A DNA stretch of 64,000 bases from Mycobacterium sp. 1100029.7 (GCF_001665235.1 NZ_LZSC01000021.1:182691-246690); one strand, 5' to 3'. Positions 49,677 to 58,898 are shown, counted from the stretch's first letter. A program made the numbers and translations. The notes: generated from the letters alone by a model not told the origin.

Positions 49677-51226
49677 AGCGGATCTCCAGCACAGCAACGT
49701 CTTTCGGCGGCACGCCCGAAGTAGATGAGGTCGGCACCGCGCTCGGCAATCGCGTAGACCGTGGCCACCGGATTGTTCGACGGGATCGTCGGCATGACCG
49801 AGGCATCGACGACGCGCAGACCCTGGATCCCATGCACCCGCAGTTGCGCGTCGACGACGGAATCCGGTGCCGTGCCGATGGCGCACGTTCCGACGGGATG
49901 AAAATACGACGCCGCGGCGCGCTGAATGTATTGCCGGAGTTGGACATCGCCGCCGATGGCCGGCCCGGGGGCCACCTCGGTATCGCGCCACCCGTCGAGA
50001 GCCCTGGCGGTGCCGATTTCGCGTGCCCGCCGCAGCCCTTCGACCATGATCTTCATATCTCGTTGATCGCCAAAGTAATTCGGGTCGATCACCGGGACTG
50101 CGTCCGGTCCGCCCGCGGCGAGCGTGACGCTTCCGCGGCTGAACGGTCGCATGACGGATACCCCGAGCACATAGCCGCCGACGTCTCCGAGCCCGGGGAC
50201 ATCGGCCGAGTCGACACCGAAGATCTGGATGTCCGGTGCGCTGCCCGCTGTTTCGGTGCAGATCAAGCCGAGCAGCTCGCCGTGGTTGTTGCGTCCCGGC
50301 GGGACCGGCCTCGAGGCGCGGTACACCAGCGGCACGATCGGATGGTCCTGCAGATTCGCGCCCACTCCGGGCATGTCCAGCACGACCTGCACTCCGGCCG
50401 ACCGAAGCACCCGCGCTGGACCGATACCCGAAAGCATCAACAGCTGCGGCGAGCCGATCGCTCCCGCGGCGAGGATGACTTCGCCCGCCTCGGCGGTCAT
50501 TGCCCGGCCGCCGCTCGCGCGGTACTGGACACCCGTGCACCGGCCGCCCCGCACCAGCAACCGGCGGACCGCGGTATCGGCGACGACGGACAGATTGGGC
50601 CGGTGCAGAGCAGGCGTCAGGTACGCATCGGCGGCCGTCTGGCGCTCCCCGTCAACGATGTTGAGATCGGTGAAGCCGAAGCCGGTTTCCAGTCCACCGC
50701 TGATATCGGCGGCACGATGGTAACCACACTCCACTGCTGCATCCAGGCATGCGACAAGCACCGGGTTGGGCGGATCGGCGGGCCCGACGACCAGCGGGCC
50801 GTAGCGGCCGCGCAACATCGGGTCGCGGTGGGTCGTTGTTTCGCTGCGTTTGAAGTAGGGCAGCAAGTCGTCGAAAGTCCATGGATGCGAGGTGTTCTGG
50901 CCCCAGGTGGCATAACAATCACGGTGGCCCCGGGCGAACACCATCGCGTTGATGGCCGACGAGCCGCCGACGCCGCGCCCGCGATGCAGCGGAAACTTTC
51001 TGCCGCCGCTGGCTTGCACGCTGGTCATCTCGCCCCACGATGCCTCGCTGCCCATCAGGGTCGGCCACGCCGGCGGATTTGCGCTGGCCGCCGGCGGGGT
51101 CGCCGGCCCGGCTTCCAGTAACAGCAGGCTGACGTGTTGGTCCTCGGTGAGCCGCGCGGCCAGAACCGATCCGGCTGTGCCCGCGCCGACGATGATGAAG
51201 TCGTACGTTGAGTCTTGCCCTGACAT
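49673..51226 (-). CDS. GMC-family FAD oxidoreductase
   Basis: This 517-residue flavoenzyme resembles choline dehydrogenase and alcohol oxidases. It has the ADP-binding IIVGAGTAGSVLAARL at 10-25, GRGVGGSSAINAMVFARGH (FAD loop) and the active-site His in SYFHPVGTCAIG, with Asn in SNNPVATVY. It oxidises a primary or secondary alcohol. The ATG at 51226 follows GGAGG. It heads an operon with the methyltransferase and IclR gene. Confidence 0.92.
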   Translation of the reverse strand: MSGQDSTYDFIIVGAGTAGSVLAARLTEDQHVSLLLLEAGPATPPAASANPPAWPTLMGSEASWGEMTSVQASGGRKFPLHRGRGVGGSSAINAMVFARGHRDCYATWGQNTSHPWTFDDLLPYFKRSETTTHRDPMLRGRYGPLVVGPADPPNPVLVACLDAAVECGYHRAADISGGLETGFGFTDLNIVDGERQTAADAYLTPALHRPNLSVVADTAVRRLLVRGGRCTGVQYRASGGRAMTAEAGEVILAAGAIGSPQLLMLSGIGPARVLRSAGVQVVLDMPGVGANLQDHPIVPLVYRASRPVPPGRNNHGELLGLICTETAGSAPDIQIFGVDSADVPGLGDVGGYVLGVSVMRPFSRGSVTLAAGGPDAVPVIDPNYFGDQRDMKIMVEGLRRAREIGTARALDGWRDTEVAPGPAIGGDVQLRQYIQRAAASYFHPVGTCAIGTAPDSVVDAQLRVHGIQGLRVVDASVMPTIPSNNPVATVYAIAERGADLIYFGRAAERRCCAGDPL

Positions 51227-51470
51227 TGATTCCTCCGAGACGCTTTGATGCATCTAGGAATAGGCAATGAGGCGGGTGTGTCCCAACCGGCCGTTTCGCC
51301 TGGTGGAACAGCGTCAGATCCGGACGCATGCCGATTTCATAGAACTTTGCGGTTCGGCCGGCCGATTCGTCTTTCAATTCGCTATGTGTCCACGTCCAGC
51401 GGGTTATCACCGGGCGTTTGCCGATACGTTCATTTCGTCGGGCTGCCGGGGGACGAGGTAAGGGCGAAAA

Positions 51471-51905
51471 ATGAAGACTGGTATCGCAATTGGCGCGTCG
51501 CTACTGTTCGCGACCGGTGCACTGCTGCGGGCCCCGGACGCATCGGCCGAGCCGCTTGCCGCGGCCGACGACCTGAAGATGAACGGTGTCTACCACTACG
51601 CGGACGAGGACGGCGACACCGGAACCTGGACGATCAACACGACATGTAGACAGGTCTGCGTGGCGCACGTGTGGACCGCGCCCGGACAGGGCTTCAATGC
51701 CCCGCTGCTCGACGGCCAGTACACCGTCACGCGCACCATCCCGGAGGCCGCGATCTGCAGCAACGATCTCAGCCAGCACCCGGTGACGGTCAGTCAGACG
51801 TGGGATCCGTTGACGCTCACCGGAGTTGCGATCTTCTTGGACACCTCAGCCCCATGCGGCCTCAACGACTCGCACGACGTCTTCACGCTCACGAAGCTCA
51901 GTTGA
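51471..51905 (+). CDS. Secreted four-cysteine protein
   Basis: The 144-residue protein has a signal peptide (residues 1-26, ending ASA) and a mature part with Cys59, Cys63, and two later Cys (AICSND, APCGLND). The pattern NGVYHY...GTWTI..TC...CVA looks like the plus-strand counterpart of the secreted protein at 53232-53750. No enzyme motif is seen. It is divergent from the GMC operon. Confidence 0.7.
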   Translation: MKTGIAIGASLLFATGALLRAPDASAEPLAAADDLKMNGVYHYADEDGDTGTWTINTTCRQVCVAHVWTAPGQGFNAPLLDGQYTVTRTIPEAAICSNDLSQHPVTVSQTWDPLTLTGVAIFLDTSAPCGLNDSHDVFTLTKLS

Positions 51906-51914
51906 CGCGCACGA

Positions 51915-52565
51915 TCACACCTTGCTGCTCAACCCCGCGATCAAGTTGATCGTGACGGCGAGAACAACGGCACCCAGCAAGTAGGAGATCAGTGCATGCC
52001 GTAACACGGTTCCCCGGATCGACGTCACATTGATCTCGGTGTCTGACACCTGGTAGGTCATCCCGACGGTGAACGCGACGTACGCGAAATCCCGAAACCG
52101 CGGCGGCTCCGGATCGTGGAAATCGATGCCGCCCGGCTTACCGGAGTAGTAGAGCCGCGCGTAGTGCACGGTGAACAACGTGTGCACGGCGAACCAGGAC
52201 GCCGCGACGGTCAGAATGCCGACGAGAGCCGCCTGAACGGCCTCACCGCCGGAACGCGACCCGGCGATCACGACGTAGCCGACGCCGCCCAGGCTCGCCA
52301 CGCTCGCCGACAGGACGACCGCGTCGGCAAGCCACCTGGTCGGGTCCTCCCGCGTCGCCCAGACCCGCGTCTGGTCGGCATCCATGCCGAAGAAGATGAG
52401 TTGGGTCCACAGCACGTACACACCGGCCGCGGCGACCCATCCAGCCAATGCGAAGCGCCAGCCGGCGGCATGGCCCACCGCGATCGCGACGGCACCTCCG
52501 ATCACCACTGCTACCGCTATCCGCACCGCGACCGTGTCGCGGAACAACTTCACCATCGACGTCAC
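51915..52565 (-). CDS. DUF1345 membrane protein
   Basis: The 216-residue protein has five hydrophobic segments and the DUF1345 signature: [13 protein letters not shown] and [22 protein letters not shown]. Its function is unknown; a channel or scaffold role has been guessed for the family. The GTG at 52565 is used; an ATG at 52556 is an alternative. It is convergent with the four-cysteine gene. Confidence 0.87.
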   Translation of the reverse strand: MTSMVKLFRDTVAVRIAVAVVIGGAVAIAVGHAAGWRFALAGWVAAAGVYVLWTQLIFFGMDADQTRVWATREDPTRWLADAVVLSASVASLGGVGYVVIAGSRSGGEAVQAALVGILTVAASWFAVHTLFTVHYARLYYSGKPGGIDFHDPEPPRFRDFAYVAFTVGMTYQVSDTEINVTSIRGTVLRHALISYLLGAVVLAVTINLIAGLSSKV

Positions 52566-52935
52566 GATGTCGACCTAACCACCCGTGCGCGTCGCGCCAT
52601 AGCGACACTCGGGAGAAATTCCGGAAATGACACGATTGCCGTCGGCGACTATTTCGGAAGTATTGATCCCGAGCGTTTTCGACCCGGCAGCCTGGTCATT
52701 TCACAAGCGCCCAGATGGCTTTCGGCTATTTTCGCATCGGGTTTGCCATGCCCGTTCTCACACCGACACCGACTGAGGATGCGTACACGTTCGGAGCAGG
52801 CACATCTGGGGTGCGCCGCCCGGCGCTTCGGGCGACCAGGAGAATTTGCCCTGTTCGTCAATTCGCCGCGCACACCGGCTGCGCGGACCGCATAATGATG
52901 CCGTTGTACCGCCCCTCTCAGACAAGGATCCGATC
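52566..52935. other. Intergenic region
   Basis: 370 bases between the DUF1345 and DUF732 genes, somewhat richer in AT than the coding regions. No gene, RNA or repeat is evident; it should hold divergent promoters. Confidence 0.4.
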
Positions 52936-53235
52936 ATGATCTCTGCTCACAAAATCTGTTTGTTGACAGCACCGGCAATTCTTGCCACCGCATTGACCGT
53001 GAGCACCGGGGTCGCGGTCGCCGACGACGACGGCTATCTCGCACAAATCAAGAAGATCGGCCTCACCGGGGACCCCACCGGGCTGATCCAGCTCGGGCAC
53101 TTGATTTGCGCCGACCGCGCCAACGGCGACACCCCCGACCAGCTGGCCCAGGTGGTGCAGAGCAAGAACCCCGGGATCAGCCTCAGCGACGCCACCGGCG
53201 TGGTGAGCGCCGCCGAATCGAACTACTGCCCCTAA
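52936..53235 (+). CDS. DUF732 secreted protein
   Basis: The 99-residue protein has a signal peptide (about residues 1-29) and the DUF732 motifs DDGYLAQIKKIGL, LIQLGHLICADR and ESNYCP. It ends at YCP, the usual end of the family, and overlaps the convergent secreted-protein gene by 4 bases. Confidence 0.87.
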   Translation: MISAHKICLLTAPAILATALTVSTGVAVADDDGYLAQIKKIGLTGDPTGLIQLGHLICADRANGDTPDQLAQVVQSKNPGISLSDATGVVSAAESNYCP

Positions 53236-53750
53236 GACGTCGAAAACGCCGCCACCGGCATCTCCATGGTTCCTTGGCACGGACCGCTGCTGATGTCGGT
53301 GTGCCAGGTGCCGCGCAGGGACCCGTCGGGTTGTGGAGCGTAGAACGCCCACGACCGGGCGGGCGCCCATGCTTTCGGAATGCCTTCGCCCATGTAGCAA
53401 TCCCACTGAAAGTCGAAGTGCTCCACCCACCGGGTTCCGTCCCACGTGTAGTGCGACGGGACCGGCAGCGTCGGGTTTTTGGGGACGGGTCCGTTGGTGG
53501 CAGTGGCGACGCACTGGCCCGAGCCGCACGACGTCACGAAGACGTAGTCCGCGCTGAACGTGAGTTCGGCCTGGCGGGCGGCGACGCTACTCCCGGTTTT
53601 GTTCACGGCGTATCGCACCAACGAGTACTTGCCGTTCCACACCGGCGTCGCCGCGTGCGCGGCAACCGTTGCGCCCCCGAGGATCGCGACGACGCCGAAC
53701 GTCACCGTCAGCACACGGCACAGCCCCGAACGCGCACACACCGTATCCAT
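53232..53750 (-). CDS. Secreted four-cysteine protein
   Basis: This 172-residue protein has a hydrophobic signal segment after a short Cys-containing start, ending AAHAA near residue 34. The mature part has SCGSGQC, a DCYMG and a GPCQG, plus several Trp. Opening WNGKYSLV.Y and four Cys echo the protein at 51471-51905. Its function is unknown. It overlaps a convergent DUF732 gene by 4 bases. Confidence 0.75.
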   Translation of the reverse strand: MDTVCARSGLCRVLTVTFGVVAILGGATVAAHAATPVWNGKYSLVRYAVNKTGSSVAARQAELTFSADYVFVTSCGSGQCVATATNGPVPKNPTLPVPSHYTWDGTRWVEHFDFQWDCYMGEGIPKAWAPARSWAFYAPQPDGSLRGTWHTDISSGPCQGTMEMPVAAFSTS

Positions 53751-53845
53751 GGTGCGCGTCAGATGACGCGATGCGATCTCGGCATGGACACGATCGCGCG
53801 GTAATACGCGGCCTCAGCCGAGGTCAAATCCGTTGGCGCCGAAAC

Positions 53846-54400
53846 TCATCGGCCGTGCAGCAAGAACAAGCCGTAGGCCGCTATCGACTGCGAGTCGACG
53901 ATCCCTCCGGAGCGGATCATCTCCTCGACGTCGGCGCGGGCAAACCACGCGCTGCGCATGTCCTGTTCCTCATGCTCGCGGTCTGCTTCTCCCTCGGAGA
54001 TGCCGGTCGCCAGAAACACCCGGCCGCGCTGACTGGTCATGCCCGGAGCCACGTCGAGCAGACCGAGTTCCTCGAACGACGTTGCGCTCAACCCGGTTTC
54101 CTCGCGCAGCTCCCGCGCGGCCAATTCCGACGGTTCGCTGTCGGCCAGATCGGGCGCTGTGCCTTGCGGGAATTCCCAGCGGCGCGCGCCAACCGGATAG
54201 CGGAACTGTTCGACCAGCCGGAAGCGGCTCCCGTCGTAGGGCATCACCAGGGCGTAGGTCGGCTTGTCGACCACCGAGTAGATGCCCGGACTGCCGTCCG
54301 GTCGGCGGATGTCGTCTTCCCGGAAAACCAGCCACGGGTTCCGATAGATCTCGCGCGATGCGAGCTGTTCGATGAAAGCCACGTCAGCCAGTATCGCCAA
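53846..54400 (-). CDS. Nudix hydrolase (ADP-ribose pyrophosphatase-like)
   Basis: The 184-residue protein has the core of the Nudix box, RELREETGL, after GTAPDL, with WEFPQG before it and EEQDMR beyond, as in ADP-ribose pyrophosphatases. The spacing between the first Gly and the REL is longer than the canonical GX5EX7RE. Such enzymes cleave nucleoside diphosphate derivatives. It is divergent from the KSI-like gene. Confidence 0.85.
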   Translation of the reverse strand: MAILADVAFIEQLASREIYRNPWLVFREDDIRRPDGSPGIYSVVDKPTYALVMPYDGSRFRLVEQFRYPVGARRWEFPQGTAPDLADSEPSELAARELREETGLSATSFEELGLLDVAPGMTSQRGRVFLATGISEGEADREHEEQDMRSAWFARADVEEMIRSGGIVDSQSIAAYGLFLLHGR

Positions 54401-54441
54401 CCCGAAGCGACTGCCGTGGCGAGGAGGTAGCGTCGCAAGCC

Positions 54442-54813
54442 ATGCCTTCCGAAGAAGCCATCACCGCCACCGTCAAGAGCTACCTGACCAACGTCGCCGA
54501 CGGCGCCACCGACCAGATTGTGGACCTCTACACCGCGGACGCCACCATCGAGGACCCCGCCGGTTCCGAGGTACGGCGCGGCCACGACGCGGTGCGCGAG
54601 TTCTACGCCGCATTCCAGGACGCCAAGAAGGACACCGAGCTTCTCGAAATCCGCGTCGGCGGTAACGAGGCGGCGTTTTTCTGGCACCTCACGCTCGACG
54701 CCGGCGACACCCGCACCCGGATCTCACCCATTTCGCTGATGACGTTCGACGACGACGCGAAGATCACGTCGATGCGGGCGTTCTGGTCACCTTCTGACGT
54801 TCGCGTCCTGTAG
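54442..54813 (+). CDS. Ketosteroid-isomerase-like (NTF2-fold) protein
   Basis: The 123-residue protein aligns by eye with bacterial delta5-3-ketosteroid isomerase. Tyr14 and Asp38 in ATIEDPAGSE are kept, in the same positions as in the Comamonas enzyme. The third catalytic residue, Asp99 in the PID segment, is Ser98 here (PISLM). This may weaken or alter the isomerase activity. A cone-shaped pocket for a steroid-like ligand is family knowledge. The start follows GAGGAGG. Confidence 0.8.
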   Translation: MPSEEAITATVKSYLTNVADGATDQIVDLYTADATIEDPAGSEVRRGHDAVREFYAAFQDAKKDTELLEIRVGGNEAAFFWHLTLDAGDTRTRISPISLMTFDDDAKITSMRAFWSPSDVRVL

Positions 54814-54863
54814 CGCAAGGCGTTTCGCTGGCGCAAATCCTCGCGGTAGCCGATAGTCATAGC

Positions 54864-56597
54864 ATGCACGGCCACATCATCGTCAGCGGCGAGGACGCAC
54901 TGGCGACGACGATAGCCGAGGAGCTGGAGACCGCCGGCGCGACCGTCGTCAAGCTCGTCGATGACAACGCCGCCGACACCAAGGACGACCTCGTCGACGC
55001 CGGTATCGCTCGTGCGGCCGCCGTGGTCTGCGCTGGCGATGACGACGCGATAAATCTCGAAATCGCTTTGCTTGCAAGGAAAGCCAATCCGAAGGTCCGG
55101 GTGGTAGCCCGGCTGGCCAACGATGTACTGCGCGAAGCGGTCGCCGACGACAACGGTCCCGGCGCCATCCTGGACGTCGCGGAACTGGCGGCGCCGTCGG
55201 TCGTCGAGGCCGCCCTGGCGCGCACCGCGCACCCGTTCGAGGCGGCCGGCATCAAATTCCTGGTCTCCGGCGCGGCCGCGCCGTACGACGCCACGCTGCG
55301 CGAGATCTACGCCGACCTGGCGCCGGTCGCGGTGATCCACGGGAAGAATTCGCCCACGCCGGGCGTACTGGATATCTGCCCGGGCCGCGATCTGCCGGTG
55401 CATGCCGGTGACTGGGCGGCGATGATCGGCACCGCCGAAGAATTGGCGGCCCGCGGTATCCGGGCCCCGCGACCCAGCACGACGCATGCACGCCAGCGCC
55501 GGCTGCGGCGAGCCGTCGACGCCGCGCGGGGTCTGCGCAATGACGTCAACCCGATGTTCGTGCGCGCGGTGGCCGCGGTGCTCGCGGTGCTGATCGGCTC
55601 CACGGTGCTGCTGCGCTTCTCCTATCAGCCGCACGCCAAGATGAACTGGGTCGACGCGCTGTACTTCAGCACCGAGACGATCGCGACGGTCGGCTACGGC
55701 GACTTCAGCTTCCTGTCGCAACCCACCTGGCTGCGGCTGTTCAGCATCATGCTGATGTTCGGCGGCCTGACCACCACCGCCGTCCTGGTCGCATTCATCG
55801 CCGACCTGCTGATCTCGCGCCGCTTCGCCCACACCTCCGGTCGCCGGCGGGCGCGTCACCTGCGCAATCACATCGTCGTCGTCGGGTTGGGCTCCTTCGG
55901 CAGCCGCGTCATCGCCGACCTGACCGCCGCCGGCTACGACGTCGCCGTGATCGAGTTCGACGAGAACAACCGCTTTTTGTCGACCGCCGCAGAACTCGAG
56001 GTGCCGGTGATCTTCGGGGACGCGACGCTGCGCCAGACGCTTAAAGCGGCCCGCGTCGACACCGCGCGCGCCGTGGCGGTGTTGACCCACGACGACATGG
56101 TCAACATCGAGACCGGGATCGTGCTGCGCGAGATGCTGGGGCCACGGGTGATGCCGAAGGTGATCCGCCCCGACGTGCCGATTGTGCTGCGCATCTACGA
56201 CCATGCGCTGGGCAGCGCGGTGGCCGAACGGTTCGGCTTCGACACCGTGCGGTCGACCGTCGCGCTGGCCGCCCCGTGGTTCGTCGGCGCCGCGATGGGC
56301 CTGCAGGTACTCGGCACGTTCTCCGTCGGGCAGCGCTACTTCATGGTCGGCGGGATGCATGTGGCGGCCGGCAGCGAGCTCGACGGACTCCGGATGTTCG
56401 AGATGTCCACCCAAACCCGGGTCATCGCGATCACCCGCGACGACACCCCGGTCCAACTGCACCCGCGACGCGATGCCCGGCTACGTGCGGGCGACACCGT
56501 GTACCTGGTCGGCCCCTACCGCGAGCTGGTCGCGACGCTGCAGAAGGGGCGACCCCCGCAGGAACCCGATATCGGTCGCGAGCGGCTGCCCGCCTAG
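54864..56597 (+). CDS. RCK-pore-RCK potassium channel
   Basis: The 577-residue protein has a cytosolic Rossmann/RCK domain at both ends (about 1-200 and 335-577), flanking two membrane helices (about 232-252 and 290-315) and a pore loop with the potassium filter TVGYGDF near 275. The second RCK domain has VVVGLGSFGSRV (nucleotide loop) and a TrkA-C end. Two-helix channels with an RCK on each side are less common than the single-RCK MthK type. It follows the KSI-like gene by 50 bases. Confidence 0.85.
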   Translation: MHGHIIVSGEDALATTIAEELETAGATVVKLVDDNAADTKDDLVDAGIARAAAVVCAGDDDAINLEIALLARKANPKVRVVARLANDVLREAVADDNGPGAILDVAELAAPSVVEAALARTAHPFEAAGIKFLVSGAAAPYDATLREIYADLAPVAVIHGKNSPTPGVLDICPGRDLPVHAGDWAAMIGTAEELAARGIRAPRPSTTHARQRRLRRAVDAARGLRNDVNPMFVRAVAAVLAVLIGSTVLLRFSYQPHAKMNWVDALYFSTETIATVGYGDFSFLSQPTWLRLFSIMLMFGGLTTTAVLVAFIADLLISRRFAHTSGRRRARHLRNHIVVVGLGSFGSRVIADLTAAGYDVAVIEFDENNRFLSTAAELEVPVIFGDATLRQTLKAARVDTARAVAVLTHDDMVNIETGIVLREMLGPRVMPKVIRPDVPIVLRIYDHALGSAVAERFGFDTVRSTVALAAPWFVGAAMGLQVLGTFSVGQRYFMVGGMHVAAGSELDGLRMFEMSTQTRVIAITRDDTPVQLHPRRDARLRAGDTVYLVGPYRELVATLQKGRPPQEPDIGRERLPA

Positions 56598-57484
56598 AGC
56601 CGGGCGGCGACGTCGGCGGCGCGCCGCACCTGGTCGATGTCGGAGCTGGTCGGAATCAACTGAACCTCGTCGGTGCCGATGCCTTCGAACTTGCGCAGCA
56701 CCGCCAACAACTCGTCTTCGCTGCCGGCCCAACCCGTGGTCGGCGCCATCGCGTCGACGTACTCGCCCGGTATCCAGTTCAGGTAGCGACGCAGGTGACG
56801 ATGCACCTGGGCGCGGGAATCCTCGGGCGCGCCGAAGGCGAACCAGAACGACGTCACCAGATGGGGGGCGGGTTTGCCGGCCTGCGCCCACGCGTCGCGA
56901 GCCACGTCGTAGAGCTCGTTCTGCTTGTCGACGTCGAGGTCCAGGGTGGTGCCGGCCAGCCCGTCTGCCCACGCGGCGGCATGGCGGATGGTCTTGGGCC
57001 CGATGCTGCCGACGAACAACGGCGGACCACCGGGTTGCACCGGCGCCGGCCCGACCGGGAGCACCGATTCGGTGATCTTCTCTCCGGCCCACACCCGCTT
57101 CATCACCGCGACCCGCTCGGCCAGGTCGCCGATGGTCTGGGTCGCCGGGTCGGCTCCGACCGCGAGGTAGTCCTCCTGGCGACCCCCGACGCCCAGACCC
57201 ACCGTCAACCGGCCACCGCACAGCATGTCACCGGTGGCCAGCCCCTTGGCCAGCATCACGGGGTCGTGCAGCTGCGGGACGATCACGGTCGTCATCAGCC
57301 GCACCCGCGTGGTCCAGGCGGCCAGCGCACCCAGCAGCGTGAGGTTGTCCGGATTTCCGAACGCGATGCGCTCACCCCAGCCCAGCGACGAGAACGGACC
57401 CTCGTCGACCGTGCGCGCCCACGTTTCCAGGACCGCGGCGTCCAAGTCGGGTTCCATCACCGGCATCGTCATTGCTAACCGCAC
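56594..57484 (-). CDS. LLM-class F420-dependent oxidoreductase
   Basis: The 296-residue protein has the luciferase-like TIM-barrel pattern: RLAMTMPVM at the first strand, GGRLTVGLGVGGRQEDY in the middle and FVGSIGPKTIRHAA. In mycobacteria these enzymes mostly use F420. The GTG start is chosen because the first strand begins there; an ATG at 57472 is an alternative. The stop overlaps that of the channel gene by 4 bases. Confidence 0.88.
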   Translation of the reverse strand: MRLAMTMPVMEPDLDAAVLETWARTVDEGPFSSLGWGERIAFGNPDNLTLLGALAAWTTRVRLMTTVIVPQLHDPVMLAKGLATGDMLCGGRLTVGLGVGGRQEDYLAVGADPATQTIGDLAERVAVMKRVWAGEKITESVLPVGPAPVQPGGPPLFVGSIGPKTIRHAAAWADGLAGTTLDLDVDKQNELYDVARDAWAQAGKPAPHLVTSFWFAFGAPEDSRAQVHRHLRRYLNWIPGEYVDAMAPTTGWAGSEDELLAVLRKFEGIGTDEVQLIPTSSDIDQVRRAADVAARL

Positions 57485-57532
57485 GACGGCGATTGTGGCA
57501 CGCCCTCAACATCTGCCGCCGCAAGTGGCAGC

Positions 57533-57955
57533 ATGGGTGCAGTGCCGTTAACGACGACGTCCATTGCACATGTCCGTCTCACTGTCACCGATATCGAGCG
57601 CTCCCGGCAGTTCTACGAGAGCGTGTTCGATTGGCCGGTGTTACTGGAAGTTCCCGAGAACGCCGACGAGGCGACCCGCAACCAATTCGCCTTCTTGTTC
57701 GGCGGTGTCGTCTACGACCTGGGCGGTACCCTGCTCGGATTGCGACCGGTCGGCACGGACCGTTTCCACGAAGATCGCTGCGGCCTCGACCACCTGGCGT
57801 TCCGGCTGGCCAGCAAGGACGAATTAGATGCTGCAGCAGCGCATCTCGACGACGTCGGGGTGGCGCACGAGCCTGTCAAAGACATCGGACCGTCCTTCAT
57901 TCTGGAATTCCGCGACCCCGACAACATCGCCTTGGAGTTGACCGCACCCAAGTAG
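57533..57955 (+). CDS. VOC-family (glyoxalase/dioxygenase-like) protein
   Basis: The 140-residue protein has two beta-alpha-beta-beta-beta halves with His at IAHVRLTV and LDHLAFRLA and Glu in IALELT, the usual metal ligands of vicinal-oxygen-chelate proteins. The reaction is unknown. It precedes a second VOC gene by 13 bases. Confidence 0.85.
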   Translation: MGAVPLTTTSIAHVRLTVTDIERSRQFYESVFDWPVLLEVPENADEATRNQFAFLFGGVVYDLGGTLLGLRPVGTDRFHEDRCGLDHLAFRLASKDELDAAAAHLDDVGVAHEPVKDIGPSFILEFRDPDNIALELTAPK

Positions 57956-57968
57956 ACTCGAGAGCACC

Positions 57969-58358
57969 ATGGCCATCAGCTTCAACCACACCATCGTCGC
58001 GGCCCGCGACAAGCGCGAGTCCGCGGAGTTCCTCGCCGAGCTTTTCGGTTTGCCCAGCCCCCAGCCGTTCGGCAATTTCATGGTGGTCGCACTCGAGCAC
58101 GGCGTGAACCTCGATTTCGCGAACGCACCGGAGGGCGAGGAGATCCGGCGCCAGCACTACGCGTTCCTGGTCTCCGAGCCCGAGTTCGACGCGATCTACG
58201 ACAAGATTGCATCGCGCGGGCTGGCGCATTGGGCCGATCCCCGCCAAAGCCGGCCGGGCGAGATCAACCACAACCACGGCGGTCGCGGGGTGTACTTCCT
58301 GGATCCCGCGGGGCACGCGATGGAGATCTTGACACGGCCCTACGGGTCAGCGGGCTGA
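57969..58358 (+). CDS. VOC-family protein
   Basis: The 129-residue protein has a VOC fold with His in FNHTIVAA, His in HYAFLVS and Glu in AMEILT as likely metal ligands. It forms a pair with the preceding VOC gene and might make a two-subunit enzyme or be independent. It is convergent with the Rrf2 gene, with stops 3 bases apart. Confidence 0.85.
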   Translation: MAISFNHTIVAARDKRESAEFLAELFGLPSPQPFGNFMVVALEHGVNLDFANAPEGEEIRRQHYAFLVSEPEFDAIYDKIASRGLAHWADPRQSRPGEINHNHGGRGVYFLDPAGHAMEILTRPYGSAG

Positions 58359-58361
58359 GCC

Positions 58362-58838
58362 CTAGTCGACGCGCCCGGCGCCATGCCGGACGCTCTCCTG
58401 GCCGCGATAGTCGTCGGCAAGCTTGGCGACGTGTTTGGGTAGGTTTCCGGATGCGACATCGGCCACCGTGGTCTCCTCCAGAACCGAGCGCATGCTGGCG
58501 CGCAGGGCCCGCCACACGTCGGCCAGCGGCGCCGTCGGTCCCGCATACGGCAGGTCACCGAGCCCGATATCGCGGACGCTGGCCAGCGGACCGTCGATGC
58601 AGCGCAGCACGTCGGCGATGCTGATCTCGCTGCCCGGACGGGCCAGCTCGTAGCCCCCATCGCGACCGCGATGGCTACGGACCAGCCGGTCGGTACGCAA
58701 ATTGGTGAGAATGTCCACGAGAAATTGCGGCGGTATGCCCTGCGCCTGGGCCAGATCGTCGGTTTTGACCAACGTGCCGCTGTCGACGGTGGCGAGCTGA
58801 ATCATCGCCCGCACCGCGTATTCGGCTTTCGCTGACAT
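58362..58838 (-). CDS. Rrf2-family regulator (Rv1287-like)
   Basis: The 158-residue protein has an N-terminal winged helix ([31 protein letters not shown]) and the Rrf2 segment [27 protein letters not shown]. Only one Cys (in LRCIDG) is present, so the [2Fe-2S] type seen in IscR is unlikely; cysteine-poor members such as CymR control sulfur metabolism. It lies 60 bases downstream of cysNC, so it is the natural regulator of the sulfate genes. The ATG at 58838 is used. Confidence 0.88.
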   Translation of the reverse strand: MSAKAEYAVRAMIQLATVDSGTLVKTDDLAQAQGIPPQFLVDILTNLRTDRLVRSHRGRDGGYELARPGSEISIADVLRCIDGPLASVRDIGLGDLPYAGPTAPLADVWRALRASMRSVLEETTVADVASGNLPKHVAKLADDYRGQESVRHGAGRVD

Positions 58839-58898
58839 CCGCACCCTGAGGATTGTGCCACCAGGCACCTGTCCCGGCGGACCCTCGGGTGTGCGCGG

